From: Bradysia coprophila
Taxonomy: Eukaryota; Arthropoda; Insecta; Diptera; Sciaridae
NCBI RefSeq assembly: GCF_014529535.1
Contig: NC_050738.1
Coordinates: forward strand, 10,005,318-10,069,317
Length of the DNA stretch: 64,000 bases
Reading direction: 5' to 3'
The notes beneath the pieces were generated by a model. The model was not told the DNA's origin and made no database searches. It saw nothing but the letters and a program-made list of their open reading frames with translations. A program made the translations under genes and the position numbers. Shown here piece after piece: positions 1-12,184 of the stretch; the first letter of the stretch is position 1; each line of letters opens with the position of its first letter.

Positions 1-1117
1 TTTCCTATATCGTTCACTGATACAAAACATCTTTTTTCAAAGTCAAACGGTTTATATTGCATAAATTTACTCTTAATTTAGAAGCCTGATGTAATAATTA
101 AAAACCAAGAGAAAATGTAACCAAAACCAAAATTTAATTAGCCACCCTATATCACATTTTGAAATCGTGACTGCAGCGCCGTCATTGCGACCGCTGAGTT
201 AACTAAATTTAAATTTGTGGATTCCATTGTTGTGGGATAAAGTGTGGGTTAAATAAGATTAATACCTTTGGAAAACCCGAAAACTAAATTTCTTCGACTG
301 TAGTTCAATTAACAAGCAGTAAAGAGAAAAGAGCGAGCAAAAAAAAACTTATCAAATCAAAGTCACACTTCACTCATCAAAACTGATACATACTCTTCAG
401 TTGTACATTGGATGAAGGTATTGATAGGTGAAAGAGATAGTGACGACAGGTTGGTACAAACCGTCCTCAAAAAAATTTTGGTAAAACATTTTTGGTAGTG
501 GACTTGCGTCACGCCCGTGCGGGCATTGACTTATTATGAATTAGCTTGTACAGAACCAACTCATCTATTTCTAGTTTCCTGGTCTCAAGGGCTTTCATTT
601 TGAGTCGTTTAAGCCTAGCCGGTTAGTCTGGTTTGACCCAGTTGAACTTGTAGTGGAGCATCCGCGTAAATTTCCGTGTAGCTTTTCCAACCTTACTCTA
701 CATTAATTCAATATTGTTCAGTGACATATCGTGACGCTGTTATTCAAAATATCATTGTCGAACTCGTGTGCAAATAGTGTATCAATTGACTATTCGCACA
801 CGCGTGCGATTACCAAGGTCCTTGTTTTAACCTGTTACAGACGGCTGTCATCTGTCATCAACTACGACGGCAATAATAAACGACACGCTATGACTAATGA
901 GGTCTCATATAGCAAAAAGCAAAAGTTCGAAACAAATGAAGTAAAAGATTTCTGAAATCAATCTCTGAAAATCTTTGATCAAATGAAGTAATAGTTTGAA
1001 TAGTAAAACTGTTAATATGCTTGCCGTCTGTGAAAGGTTGTATTAGCCAAAAATTCTTTTTATCTGTTTGGCTGTGAGCAAATTCCCGAAAAACCCCGAA
1101 ATTAAGATTTTGAATTT
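1..1117. other. AT-rich flank, no gene recognised
   Basis: No reading frame here has recognisable domain content or exon-like borders. The longest frames are short and lack family features. The right edge is the terminus of the foldback element. Confidence 0.6.
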
Positions 1118-1211
1118 TTATTACTGGTACGCCAGCACATGAGAGAAACCAGCACATGAAAAGTGAACGCATCCTAAGCTCTCTCTTGAGAGAGAGTTGA
1201 ATTTCTGAAAT

Positions 1212-1283
1212 AAAAAACCGCACATCTCTGGGATCGAACACGGGCCCTCTCACACATCAGCTCATGACAATTCATGTGAGCTA
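1212..1283 (-). promoter_or_regulatory. Mirror copy of the tRNA-like Pol III boxes in left end
   Basis: This is the reverse complement of the motif set at 4488-4559: A box 1273-1283, B box 1230-1240 and T6 (A6 on plus) 1212-1217. Both ends of the foldback element therefore carry outward-facing tRNA-like units. Confidence 0.5.
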
Positions 1284-1446
1284 AATCGTTCTTACATTAA
1301 GTACGGTAATTGTCGAATAGTATTTATCTGGGCTCATTGATGGTACCAATTACTTTTATTGGTTTTGGATGAGAAGGAAGCCTCGGATCGACGTCTTCTT
1401 ATAATATTTTAAAAGCATGTAAATTAAGACTTCAAAATCCAAAATA

Positions 1447-2951
1447 CCTCATGGGTCCAAGAGATATAGCTTCTAGAATTTTTCATTCCATACAAAGCAC
1501 TTTGTTCCAGAGCTACCAGATGTCAGCCTTGGACTCATGTCTCACTATACTCAATCGATAGCTACTAGTGCTAGGTAAACACTGACAAAAAATTATATGA
1601 GTCCAAGCCTCCTAGCCCGAGATATAGCTTCTAGAATTTTTCATCCCATACAAAGGACTTTGTTCCAGAGCTACCAGATGTCAGCCTTGGACTCATGTCT
1701 CACTATACTCAATCGATAGCTACTAGTGCTAGGCAAATACCGACAAAAAATTGTATGGGTCCAAGCCTCCTGGCCCGAGATATAGCTTCTAGAATTTTTC
1801 ATTCCATACAAAGGACTTTGTTCCAGAGCTACCAGATGTCAGACTTGGACTCATGTCTCACTATACTCAATCGATAGCTACTAGTGCTAGGTAAACACTG
1901 ACGAAAAATTATATGAGTCCAAGCCTCCTAGCCCGAGATAAAGCTTCTAGAACTTTTCATCCCATACAAAGGACTTTGTTCCAGAGCTACCAGATGTCAG
2001 CCTTGGACTCATGTCTCACTATACTCAATCGATTGCTACTAGTGCTAGGCAAATATTAACAAAAAATTATATGAGTCCAAGCCTCCTAGCCCGAGATATA
2101 GCTTCAAGAATTTTTCATCCCATACAAAGGACTTTGTTCCAGAGCTACCAGATGTCAGCCTTGGACTCATGTCTCACTATACTCAATCGATAGCTACTAT
2201 AGTGCTAGGCAAATACCGACAAAAAATTGTATGAGTCCAAGCCTCCTGGCCCGAGATATAGCTTCTAGAATTTTTCATTCCATACAAAGGACTTTGTTCC
2301 AGAGCTACCAGATGTCAGCCTTGGACTCATGTCTCACTATACTCAATCGATAGCTACTAGTGCTAGGTAAACACTGACAAAAAATTATATGAGTCCAAGC
2401 CTCCTAGCCCGAGATAAAGCTTCTAGAACTTTTCATCCCATACAAAGGACTTTGTTCCAGAGCTACTAGATGTCAGCCTTGGACTCATGTCTCACTATAC
2501 TCAATCGATTGCTACTAGTGCTAGGCAAATATTGACAAAAAATTATATGAGTCCAAGCCTCCTAGCCCGAGATAAAGCTTCTAGAACTTTTCATCCCATA
2601 CAAAGGACTTTGTTCCAGAGCTACCAGATATCAGCCTTGGACTCATGTCTCACTATACTCAATCGATAGCTGCTAGTGCTAGGTAAACACTGACAAAAAA
2701 TTATATGAGTCCCAGCCTCCTAGCCCGAGATAAAGCTTCTAGAATTTTTCATCCCATACAAAGGACTTTGTTCCAGAGCTACCAGATGTAAGCCTTGGAC
2801 TCATGTCTCACTATACTCAATCGATAGCTACTAGTACTAGGTAAATGCTGACAAAAAATTATATGAGTCCAAGACTCCTGGCCCGAGATATAGCTTCTAG
2901 AATTTTCATCCCATACAAAGGACTTAGGTCCAGAGCTACCAGAAGTCAGCC
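1447..2951 (+). repeat. ~158-bp tandem array, left arm of foldback element
   Basis: About nine diverged copies of a ~158-bp unit lie head to tail. Each contains the phrase ATGTCTCACTATACTCAATC. Units differ by scattered substitutions, for example TATAGCTTCTAGAA versus TAAAGCTTCTAGAA, and one unit has a 3-bp TAG insertion near 2196. Confidence 0.92.
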
Positions 2952-2979
2952 TTGGACCCATGTCTTACTATGCTCACTA

Positions 2980-4316
2980 GGCTGACTTCTAGTAGCTCTG
3001 GACCTAAGTCCTTTGTATGGGATGAAAATTCTAGAAGCTATATCTCGGGCCAGGAGGCTTGGACTCATACAATTTTTTGTCAGTATTTGCCGAGCACTAG
3101 TAGCTATCGATTGAGTATAGTGAGACATGAGTCCAAGGCTGACATCTGGTAGCTCTGGAACAAAGTCCTTTGTATGGGATGAAAAATTCTAGAAGCTATA
3201 TCTCGGGCCAGGAGGCTTGGACTCATACAATTTTTTGTCGATATTTGCCTAGCACTAGTAGCTATCGATTGAGTATAGTGAGACATGAGTCCAAGGCTGA
3301 CATCTGGTAGCTCTGGAACAAAGTCCTTTGTATGGGATGAAAAATTCTTGAAGCTATATCTCGGGCCAGGAGGCTTGGACTCATACAATTTTTTGTCGGT
3401 ATTTGCCTAGCACTAGTAGCTATCGATTGAGTATAGTGAGACATGGGTCCAAAGCTGACTTCTGGTAGCTCTGGAACAAAGTCCTTTGTATGGTATGAAA
3501 AATTCTAGAAGCTTTATCTCGGGCCAGGAGGCTTGGACTCATATAATTTTTTGTCAGTATTTACCTAGCACTAGTAGCTATCAATTGAGTATAGTGAGAC
3601 ATGAGGCCAAGGCTGATATCTGGTAGCTCTGGAACAAAGTCCTTTGTATGGGATGAAAAATTCTTGAAGCTATATCTCGGGCCAGGAGGCTTGGACTCGT
3701 ACAATTTTTTGTCAGTGTTTACCTAGCACTAGTAGCTATCGATTGAGTATAGTGAGACATGAGTCCAAGGCTGACATCTGGTAGCTCTGGAACAAAGTCT
3801 TTTGTATGGGATGAAAAATTCTAGAAGCTATATTTCGGGCTAGGAGGCTTGGACTCATATAATTTTTTGTCAGTGTTTACCTAGCACTAGTAGCTATCGA
3901 TTGAGTATAGTGAGACATGAGTCCAAGGCTGACATCTGGTAGCTCTGGAACAAAGTCCTTTGTATGGGATGAAAAGTTCTAGAAGCTATATCTCGGGCTA
4001 GGAGGCTTGGACTCATATAATTTTTTGTCAGTGTTTACCTAGCACTAGTAGCTATCGATTGAGTATAGTGAGACATGAGTCCAAGGCTGACATCTGGTAG
4101 CTCTGGAACAAAGTCCTTTGTATGGGATGAAAAATTCTTGAAGCTATATCTCGGGCCAGGAGGCTTGGACTCATACAATTTTTTGTCGGTATTTGCCTAG
4201 CACTAGTAGCTATCGATTGAGTATAGTGAGACATGAGTCCAAGGCTGACATCTGGTAGCTCTGGAACAAAGTCCTTTGTATGGGATGAAAAATTCTAGAA
4301 GCTATATCTCTTGGAC
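2980..4316 (-). repeat. ~158-bp tandem array, right arm of foldback element
   Basis: About eight copies of the same unit as the left array, all in reverse complement. The array begins GGCTGACTTCTAGTAGCTCT, the complement of the left array's inner end, and finishes at CTTGGACCCATGAGG, where the shared ~330-bp terminal domain starts. Confidence 0.92.
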
Positions 4317-4487
4317 CCATGAGGTATTTTGGATTTTGAAGTCTTAATTTACATCCTTTCAAAATATTATAAGAAGACGTCGATCCGAGGCTTCCTTCTC
4401 ATCCAAAACCAATAAAAGTAATTGGTACAATCAATGAGCCCAGATAAATACTATTCGACAATTACCGTACTTCATGTAAGAACGATT

Positions 4488-4559
4488 TAGCTCACATGAA
4501 TTGTCATGAGCTGATGTGTGAGAGGGCCCGTGTTCGATCCCAGAGATGTGCGGTTTTTT
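4488..4559 (+). promoter_or_regulatory. tRNA-like Pol III A/B boxes in right end of foldback element
   Basis: TAGCTCACATG (4488-4498) matches the tRNA A box TRGYNNARNNG at 10 of 11 positions. TGTTCGATCCC (4531-4541) matches the B box GGTTCGANNCC at 10 of 11. A T6 run at 4554-4559 could act as a Pol III terminator. The T-arm stem around the B box pairs poorly, so this is not a functional tRNA gene; it looks tRNA-derived. Transcription would point outward, toward the right terminus. Confidence 0.5.
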
Positions 4560-4653
4560 ATTTCAGAAATTCAACTCTCTCTCAAGAGAGAGCTTAGGAT
4601 GCGTTCACTTTTCATGTGCTGGTTTCTCTCATGTGCTGGCGTACCAGTAATAA

Positions 4654-5292
4654 TTTTTTGGAATTTTTAATAATTTAATTCCCAAATTAGGCTCCGTATG
4701 GTTGCATGGTCCGTGTGGTCCGTACCGTACGAGTTTAATTACTAAAATGATGGTCGTCGGATTGTTAATCCAACGCATGGTACCAGAACAATTAGATTTG
4801 TTTGTTTGTAGATTTTCCCATTCATCAGAAAATGAATAAACAAACCAAAAACATTGACGTTGCTAAATCTCGACCAATTCCGCTTATTCTTCTCAGGCTC
4901 ACACATAATTAGCATATCAAAAGTCGGGTTGTTGACCCAACAATATTATTACATTATCATACTCTATCCATTCCTTCCGGTTCATAATTTATAATGTTTC
5001 TTATGCGCCAATTAAATGAGATCGTACAACCACAACGTTTCACTGCAATAAAACAATGCAAAATTCACCTAAAAACTCTTGGCATCTAAATTTATTAATA
5101 AAAAAAAAACCTATAAAATCCCTCTAAGACACACAGCACACAACTTTCATAAAACACAGTGAAGGGAAAAAAAGGAGTGAAATAAATAAACAACCAACAG
5201 TGTGCTCAGTAGCATCACAGTATCGCAATTCCCGTTTGCAAAATTCATACAAAATTGCATTACGAAATATATTAGGTTATACATCAAGTGTA
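4654..5292. other. Noncoding flank with TATA-like promoter near 5112
   Basis: No gene is recognised up to about 5100. CCTATAAAATCCC near 5110-5122 is a good TATA box, followed by sequence that could serve as a start site and 5' leader for the small ORF downstream. Confidence 0.3.
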
Positions 5293-5496
5293 ATGTCTTG
5301 TGGATTTAATTGCCTGTGCAACATTTTCGTTATTATAAAGTTATACAGCATGTATACGTTTATTAAACCCAAAATCCCAGAGCTTTTTATTGTGTTTCTG
5401 TTGTTTATTATAACGTTTGCTTTGGCGCTTTATGCACTTCTCACCATTTTATATTGCACAATAACCGGAGTGGAATCGCAACGATTTATATCTTGA
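5293..5496 (+). CDS. Possible small single-pass membrane protein
   Basis: An ATG at 5293 opens a 67-residue frame ending at TGA. Residues ~30-56 form one long hydrophobic stretch rich in Leu, Ile, Phe and Ala that would make a transmembrane helix, preceded by a shorter hydrophobic segment. The N-terminal part is Cys-rich (MSCGFNCLCN). The frame is open upstream of this ATG but has no earlier ATG. A TATA box lies about 180 bp upstream, but no clear poly(A) signal follows closely. I do not recognise a family. AT-rich DNA often produces hydrophobic frames by chance, so the call rests on the promoter-like context and is weak. Confidence 0.25.
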   Translation: MSCGFNCLCNIFVIIKLYSMYTFIKPKIPELFIVFLLFIITFALALYALLTILYCTITGVESQRFIS

Positions 5497-8464
5497 TTTT
5501 TGGCTCATGGCATGATACAAACTAGGTACATATTTATGGTATTTCCGGCATAGAATTTTGGAAATTGCCTATTGTCGTGACGAAATTTATTCGGTATGAT
5601 ACACATGATATTGCGATCAACATTTTGTTCCGTTGATAGTGAGCAGATATCGGTCAAATTACTATCAATTTTTATGGTTGATTATTCGTTATTGTAGTTT
5701 TCAGCCCAATCAGTATCGGATTATCATGTGTGCTCATGAGATAATATTTTTAAAAGTTACTAATCGTAATGCATGGTTTTTTATCTGATAGTGTCATATG
5801 ACTCACGACCCATTAACGGATTTTGTGCTAAGATAGACCAGCGTTACAATAGTACCACTCTTTTAGTTTCGTAAAATATAAAAGTGGAACTATCCTCACG
5901 CCGCACATATGCAGAGTTACAATAGTTTCTACTTAGCTTTAGTTCCACTTTTCTTGTACAATCAAATCGAATCTTAAAGAAATTTAAAATAAAAATTTAT
6001 AAAACCAGAACAGCCTCAAATGAAAAAGAACACGTTAAGCCTTTATTAAGCCCAGTTACACCGAACGCTCTGTCCCCCATCGTTTATTATAAGGTGATTC
6101 AAACTGTCGGAAAGTTGAGTTTAATAAAACCTAATTAAAACGGTTGGTATGTTGTCACACCGCTATTAATTTACATGGAGGTGCAGTGACGTCGTCAAAG
6201 GATTCTGCAGTGCCTTGAACTATATTTTAATTTGCGAAACATCATTACAGACAGGAAGGGTAAATTTGTACCGTGTCATCACTGATATCAATTTGAAGTA
6301 CAAGATTTTGTGACAAACATTGGGCAATACCTTGAAGTGGCTTGAACAAAGGAATTAGCAAATTTAGTGATTATATCACAATATGCTTAAATATGCAGTT
6401 AGATAAAGATAATCTAAACCTGAGGGTAATAACAAAAATGTTTGTTCATTCTCGCGAAATAGTGAAGATTGACAAGTTTTCTTATTTGGATGATGTTGTG
6501 GTTTGTAAAAATGTTTTCACAAAAATTTCGTTAAACAAAATGAAAATCTAGATTTTTCTTTGTCTTTTTGGTAGGTACGAGAATTGCAACATTGAGAGAC
6601 ATTGAATCTAGATTTTCATTTGTTAGACGCAATTTATGTGGGAACAATTCCAAACCACAACAATCCTCAAATCAGACATATGCCGGATTTCACTTTTCCA
6701 TGAGTGTATTCTTATCTTCTGTGACTTTTTCTAGAATCTTGGTGGAAGTGTCTAATTTTCGCTAGTACGGCACTGGAAATATCTCTTGCCTTTGAAACCC
6801 ACAAATTTGTAGGTACTTTAAAGTGAGTCCAATATTTTAAAACATACCGAACCAACCATAACAGAATAACAAAAACTTTTCAGAAAAAAAGTAAAATTTT
6901 ATTCTCAACTCGATTCCCACCTTACCTATTCAACTACCCCCATCTATACCATTGCGAATTGCGATGAACAATCGTCAACGGTTTTATATTCGTTTCGTAA
7001 TAAGAAAAACTTTTTGTGACACTTTTATGACAACAGTTTTCCAATTAGCTGACTGTATGTATGGTATGTGTAAGTGTACCTATAATTCTCAAGAGAAATA
7101 TAATTTTTATGGTGCACGTTATAAAACTCTTTTGGAAAATGATAAAAGTTTTCCTCCGACGACTAAATAATCAAATAAAATTGTATTCTCGCTTATATGT
7201 ATAAACATAAAGCATTCACTTGCAATGTTTTTAAAGTAATTTTTATCGCCAATTTATCTGTTTATTGCAAAACGAACTCTATCTGTTTGTCTTGCTGTTA
7301 GTGCAGTGTGTTGTCTTTTGCAGCGTTTTATAATCGGAAAAATTGTTTAACTACACATTGCATTATTGCATGTGGAGAGGTCAATGTTACTTAATTCCGA
7401 AACGATATCTAATTTCTGTCGTTGAGAAATTTTCATTTTTGAAAATTTAAAGTTAATAAAAAGTTTTATGTTTCAGATTGTTATAAAATTTAACTACATC
7501 TTTTCCATCTTCATAATTTAGCAGTTGCTAAATTGAAAGCTTTACAATTCGATCTCAGTATTCGTCTTTTCTCTTAGGTTGCGGTGCTATCTTTTATTAG
7601 TAATACTTGTCAAAATAAGGTGGTCTTTTGAGTGCGTCAAAACGAAGTGTGTTTGCTAGAAAGAGTATTGGAAAAACCGTTTAAAAGCGTAAAACCACAT
7701 CAGTTTGTTGAGTAGATCAACTGAAATCAAACGCGTCACTTATTTCAAACTGACCAACTATACATTCTCCGAAGATTTTTATTTGCGAAAGAGATTGGGG
7801 GTTTTGATTGTGATGGGGATTCGAAGTTTTAACAAAACCAAAAAATGTGGTATATGCCTCTAAAATGCAGTTTTTTTTAAAATTTATTTGGTTTAAAAAT
7901 TTGGCACAATCCTTACGACCAATGTTAGCGTCCAGGTCTTTTCAAAGACTATATGGGTATGATTAATTCAAAAATATACTAATTAGTAGAAAAATCATTA
8001 CCTTTGTTGTCCGTTCCAACGTACTAATAATAAGTACTTGCCAACATGTCATGAGAACACATGTAAGTTTGTAAATATCGATGTGTGCATCATTTTCGAA
8101 ATATCTACGTGAATTTTCCATTTTCGCGGCATTAGTATACAAATCACTGCCTGCCTTATCGACCGCAACGACGAAATTTAACGACTATCTCTGGCTATTG
8201 CAGTTTTTTATGGTAGGAGGCACGTTAAAAATAATGAAGTACAAGATTTTGTTTCGATCTGTCTCAAAAACTCGATTAAGCGAAGTAACAGATTCGATAC
8301 GACTGGTGATATGCTTGTCGTTTGCGAAAGATAATAAATTAAACCTCATTATTAATAAGCCATTATATTTTTTACGTACGTTTGACATCGTCGTCGTCGT
8401 TTTCAAAAAGCACGAGATTTTTTTTAATGCCGAAAAACAGGAAAGAAAGCATAACTGAAAGGAC
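5497..8464. other. No gene recognised
   Basis: AT-rich DNA with only short frames, most lacking an ATG start. Two near-copies of GTTACAATAGT with inverted GTGGAAC/GTTCCAC words lie at about 5842-5955, possibly a remnant of a small repeat. Nothing else is supported. Confidence 0.5.
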
Positions 8465-8735
8465 CAAGGTAAATATATGGGCGGAGGTAATGCCATTCAG
8501 ACGCGCGGCCTAGCACAATAGTTCGATGCTAATGACACCTTTTTTTTAAATGGTTGACTATGATTTACTTGTGTTTCACAAAATGTTGTGGCTATCACAA
8601 AGCAGATGGCCCAGGTTTCTAAGCAATTTTGTGATTTTAAAGATAGGTAGAGATGGCGTTTATAGCGAACTTTCGTGCCACTGCACACCTGATTCGCTTA
8701 TATATGGCATTACCTCCGCCCATTTATTTACCTTG
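8465..8735. mobile_element. hAT-type MITE, 271 bp
   Basis: The terminal inverted repeats are 31 bp long with one mismatch; they begin CAAGGTAAATA at 8465 and end with the complement TATTTACCTTG at 8735. They are flanked by a perfect 8-bp direct duplication GAAAGGAC (8457-8464 and 8736-8743). An 8-bp duplication and a CA-start terminus fit the hAT superfamily; P elements also give 8 bp. The interior has no transposase, so the element would need one supplied in trans. Confidence 0.9.
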
Positions 8736-8743
8736 GAAAGGAC

Positions 8744-11700
8744 CTCTGGTTCAGTGAATTAAGTGATTCCGAGTCTTTCAAATTTTGGCGCAAAATTTAT
8801 ATTCAATAAAAAGGTTTCTAATTTTGTACGAAAATATCGTAAACTGGAAACACTTCATTGGTTGAGAACATTGCTGACTTTGAGAACTAAAATAGACTCA
8901 CTGTATTTCTCAAACAAATATTATTGAATGTCTACGTTTGGCTACATTTGAACGAACCCATCTCGATCAACTTTTCGTATTGAAAACGCATACGTCGACT
9001 TTGATAAAAATACTAGAATCGGATAGACATGAATGAAACCACTTTCACTTTGTGTTATCGATGATAAATATTTAATCGAGAATGGTGATGTCATGATGAA
9101 TGAGATGGTGTCCGCAACAAGCGTTTAAGTGACTGAAATAATAATTTGTCGAAAGTGATTATGGAAGAATGACGATTATGGATAATTGCTAGAGGTAATC
9201 GTCGTCATTTCTAGTAATTTTTGGAACTGTTTGCAGTCACTCCGAATAAATGTCATCCCAGTTGTAGATGAAAAAAGACTGAACTTTCACTTGAACAATA
9301 TCTATCAACGAATGTCATTGGATAACGTTTTATTACCCAGTCGAAACAAAACATGGTATTTGCGATGAAAATTAATTAAATTGAAATTCTTTTACATATT
9401 TATTTACGACACAACATGAAATTCATGGAAGGCTTTATAAAAACCGACCCGAAAAAAAAATCATTGCCATTTTATAGCTCTCGGGATCATTAAACATAAA
9501 ACTTACATTATCCTTCCCCATAATTCTAGCCGATTTTTTTCTGCCTTCAAAATTTATTGATTTTATGATGAGTGGCATTTCAAAAATTTTCTTCGTCCGT
9601 TTCATATTTTCTTATCTATAGTAAACAGAGTGGAACCCATAAAACCAAAAAGAAATAAAGTAGCGGATACGGGGATACTATACCTAATCTATATTCGAGA
9701 ATCCTCCCCCAACCGAAAAAAAACACATACTCCATAAAATTGTACACCTCTCTTCTATAAGTAAGTATTCTATTATACAACCATTCCAGTTATGCCCTTG
9801 ATAAGTCTTCCATTATGGATGAAAGAAAAGGTAATAATGTTAGGCATTTTCCCCTTTTTCAGCTTTTCGGTTGATATAATATAAATGTAATGTAACGTCG
9901 TGTAACAACAATCCACAAATTTATGGAGAAACCCTTGTTTTCCTTCACTAATGCATTGCCGAGATTATGGAAGCGAAAAATGAAAAACGAACATAAACTG
10001 TGTGTGGTGGATAATTCTTCTCCTTATAGCACACAGAGAATGAATGTATTTGATAGCTCACTGATAATAACTTAATTTTTGGAAATTATACTTCTGCCGA
10101 AAGGGTTTTTATTATACTTTTTGTTTTATGATGCCAACCAGCCCAATATCTAACCACATTTTTGGTTTTATGTAATATATACGTACATACAGCGTTTCAT
10201 CGCAGCGCATCGAATAACCGAATCTGTTACGTTTTAATAACTCAATTTTCAAACATGGCTTTGTACTCAGTACTCTTCGTAATGTATACATTATGCTTTC
10301 ATTATTCCGGCTGCCTTCTATGCATAATACCAAGGGGTATATTGTGTGGAGTTTTATAATGCTAAAAAAGTCAACATTATGAATTAAAAGTGGAAACACC
10401 ACTGCGGAGAATACCAGTAAGTAGATTTCTATTCTGTTTAAATGTGGTCCACATTATGCGGAGAATCGTGTAGTCGAGTGGGAGTATAATTTTCGTGGTA
10501 TTATTATGCTTGAAGTTGTAACTAAAATTTCGGAGAAAATTAAACTAAACCAAACGATGCTAGGGCATTTTAGATAAAGAAAATTCATTGATTGATACAG
10601 GACTGTCTAATAAATTTCGAATTTAGGAGAGCTATTGGCCTACACAGCAATAGCAATAATTCTTTAAAAACCCGAATTGACTATTTGCACCCGGGGCACC
10701 ACTGGATGGTGGTGATGATGATGGTACTTGCATCTGGTACGGCATAGAGTAACCAGATTTAAGTCATTAATGGTGACGTAATTTGTGAGCAAACTTTTGT
10801 AATTTGATAACCGAACGCTAATGAACAAGTATCACAAACGATGCGTGTCTCCAGTATCTGTACACTTAAAAGTTCTTTGTTTACGTATTCCTCTTGTTCA
10901 ATTAGTGTAATCCCTTCAAACAGCAAGTATAAGTTAATTTGTCTGAGAGACAGAAGATGTATCATGTTCCGTAGACGATAGCTGGGTAAATGGGGATAGT
11001 TGTTTGGATAGACGTATCATGATACATCACCGAAAATCTTCCAGCATGTATGTCAAAGAAAATTCATATCAAGCGATACTAACTACACACAGCACAGGAA
11101 AATAATTTAATTAAAACCTAATATCCCAAGTGCTTTCCAAGGAAGATTAACAACGTAAGACGACAAGACATATACCACGCCATGACATAGAATTAGCCTA
11201 ATGATATTGCTTCCAGATTTAATAAACTTTCATATTAATTTCCCTTCAACCCATATGCGACCAGGTTTATGTTTTTTTTTTTTCATATTACTAAAACATA
11301 ACATACATCGTCTTATACGTAAATAATAAATGGCATGTTTTATCAATCAACGAGCAATTTTCATTTCATATAAATATACATCGACCATATGGAACCGATC
11401 GGATATTATTCGTTCTTCTTTTTTTTTATTGTACTATTTTGCCATCACAATATATTCAATCCCGCATCATATCCATCTCACATGCTATAAAAAAAAACCG
11501 GTTCGCTTGATGATGATTACATTGGAAAAATCCTTCACAAATGACAATTCTCCCCTTACATCAGTCTTGTTTAAAAGTAGACAATTTATCTCGTGAAAAC
11601 ATATTGCGAAATGGAAGAAAAATCCGCATGAGAGAAGAAGAAAATATTGCAAAAAATGAACCAATTTGTGGTAACATATGCAAAGGGCAGTTGCCTGACA

Positions 11701-12171
11701 GACCATGTCGGTTGTAATATGTCTTTGGTGAATATTTATAGTGGGTTTTGCGGAATATAATAGCGAATCTCTTGTCGTTTTTCTAAAGCATTTTCTTCCA
11801 ATTCGTTTTTTTTTTCTTCCTTCCCTTAACTCTTTCGTTTTGGATGGCTAAACTCGAGAATGGATTTTCAATTTAACATTCTTGTATTGTAAAATCAACA
11901 TGACTTTGGAATATTCCATTATTCGTTCAAGCGTTCAAGTCAAAAACGTAACCTGTCCGGCGATAATCGAACCGTACGACTAAATAAGATTATCTACATT
12001 CGTTTAAATCAAAATTTTCTCTACCGTTTCACATATTACTGTGGTTAGTTAAGTTCAACCGTTATGGTGAGGATGGGAAAATTGCACACAAATGAAATTA
12101 AATTGCATTTTTGGGTTTTGTATTTTTTCTTCCACGATCTCAACCTTTCTGAAACGACTATACTGCTTGTT
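8744..12171. other. No gene recognised
   Basis: AT-rich noncoding sequence. The only composition change is a short GC-rich stretch near 10685-10745 built on ATC/ACC triplets, read on the minus strand as a 43-codon open segment (10635-10763). It is treated as a finding, not a gene. Confidence 0.5.
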
Positions 12172-12184
12172 ATGGGCAACTATC

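Larger units (their letters stand above)
1118..4653. mobile_element. Foldback (FB-like) element with long inverted repeats
   Basis: The two ends are inverted copies: the left begins TTATTACTGGTACGCCAGCA and the right ends with its complement. From each end the match continues inward through about 330 bp of non-tandem sequence and then through arrays of ~158-bp tandem repeats in opposite orientation. The arms meet at a 28-bp spacer (2952-2979). The left arm is about 1.83 kb and the right about 1.67 kb, a difference of roughly one repeat unit. The flanks (TTTTGAATTT and TTTTTTGGAATTT) resemble each other, but no clean target duplication is visible. No transposase frame is present; the 60-residue frames recurring here are only the repeat unit read in one frame. 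Known foldback elements such as Drosophila FB share this architecture; the family assignment is by structure only. Confidence 0.88.

Noticed and set aside
894-1253. 119-codon minus-strand frame
   Set aside because: It overlaps the foldback end with its tRNA-like boxes and has no family similarity.
1695-4234. Recurring 60-residue frames (MSHYTQSIATSARQ...) as a protein family
   Set aside because: They are one frame of the 158-bp foldback repeat; several units carry stops and neither codon pattern nor context supports translation.
4480-4560. Functional tRNA gene
   Set aside because: A and B boxes are present, but the T-arm stem pairs poorly and no proper acceptor stem was seen; it is better explained as tRNA-derived element sequence.
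8081-8458. 125-codon plus-strand frame as a gene
   Set aside because: No ATG start at its head, no domain features and a biased AT-rich composition; the opposite strand also has a long frame here.
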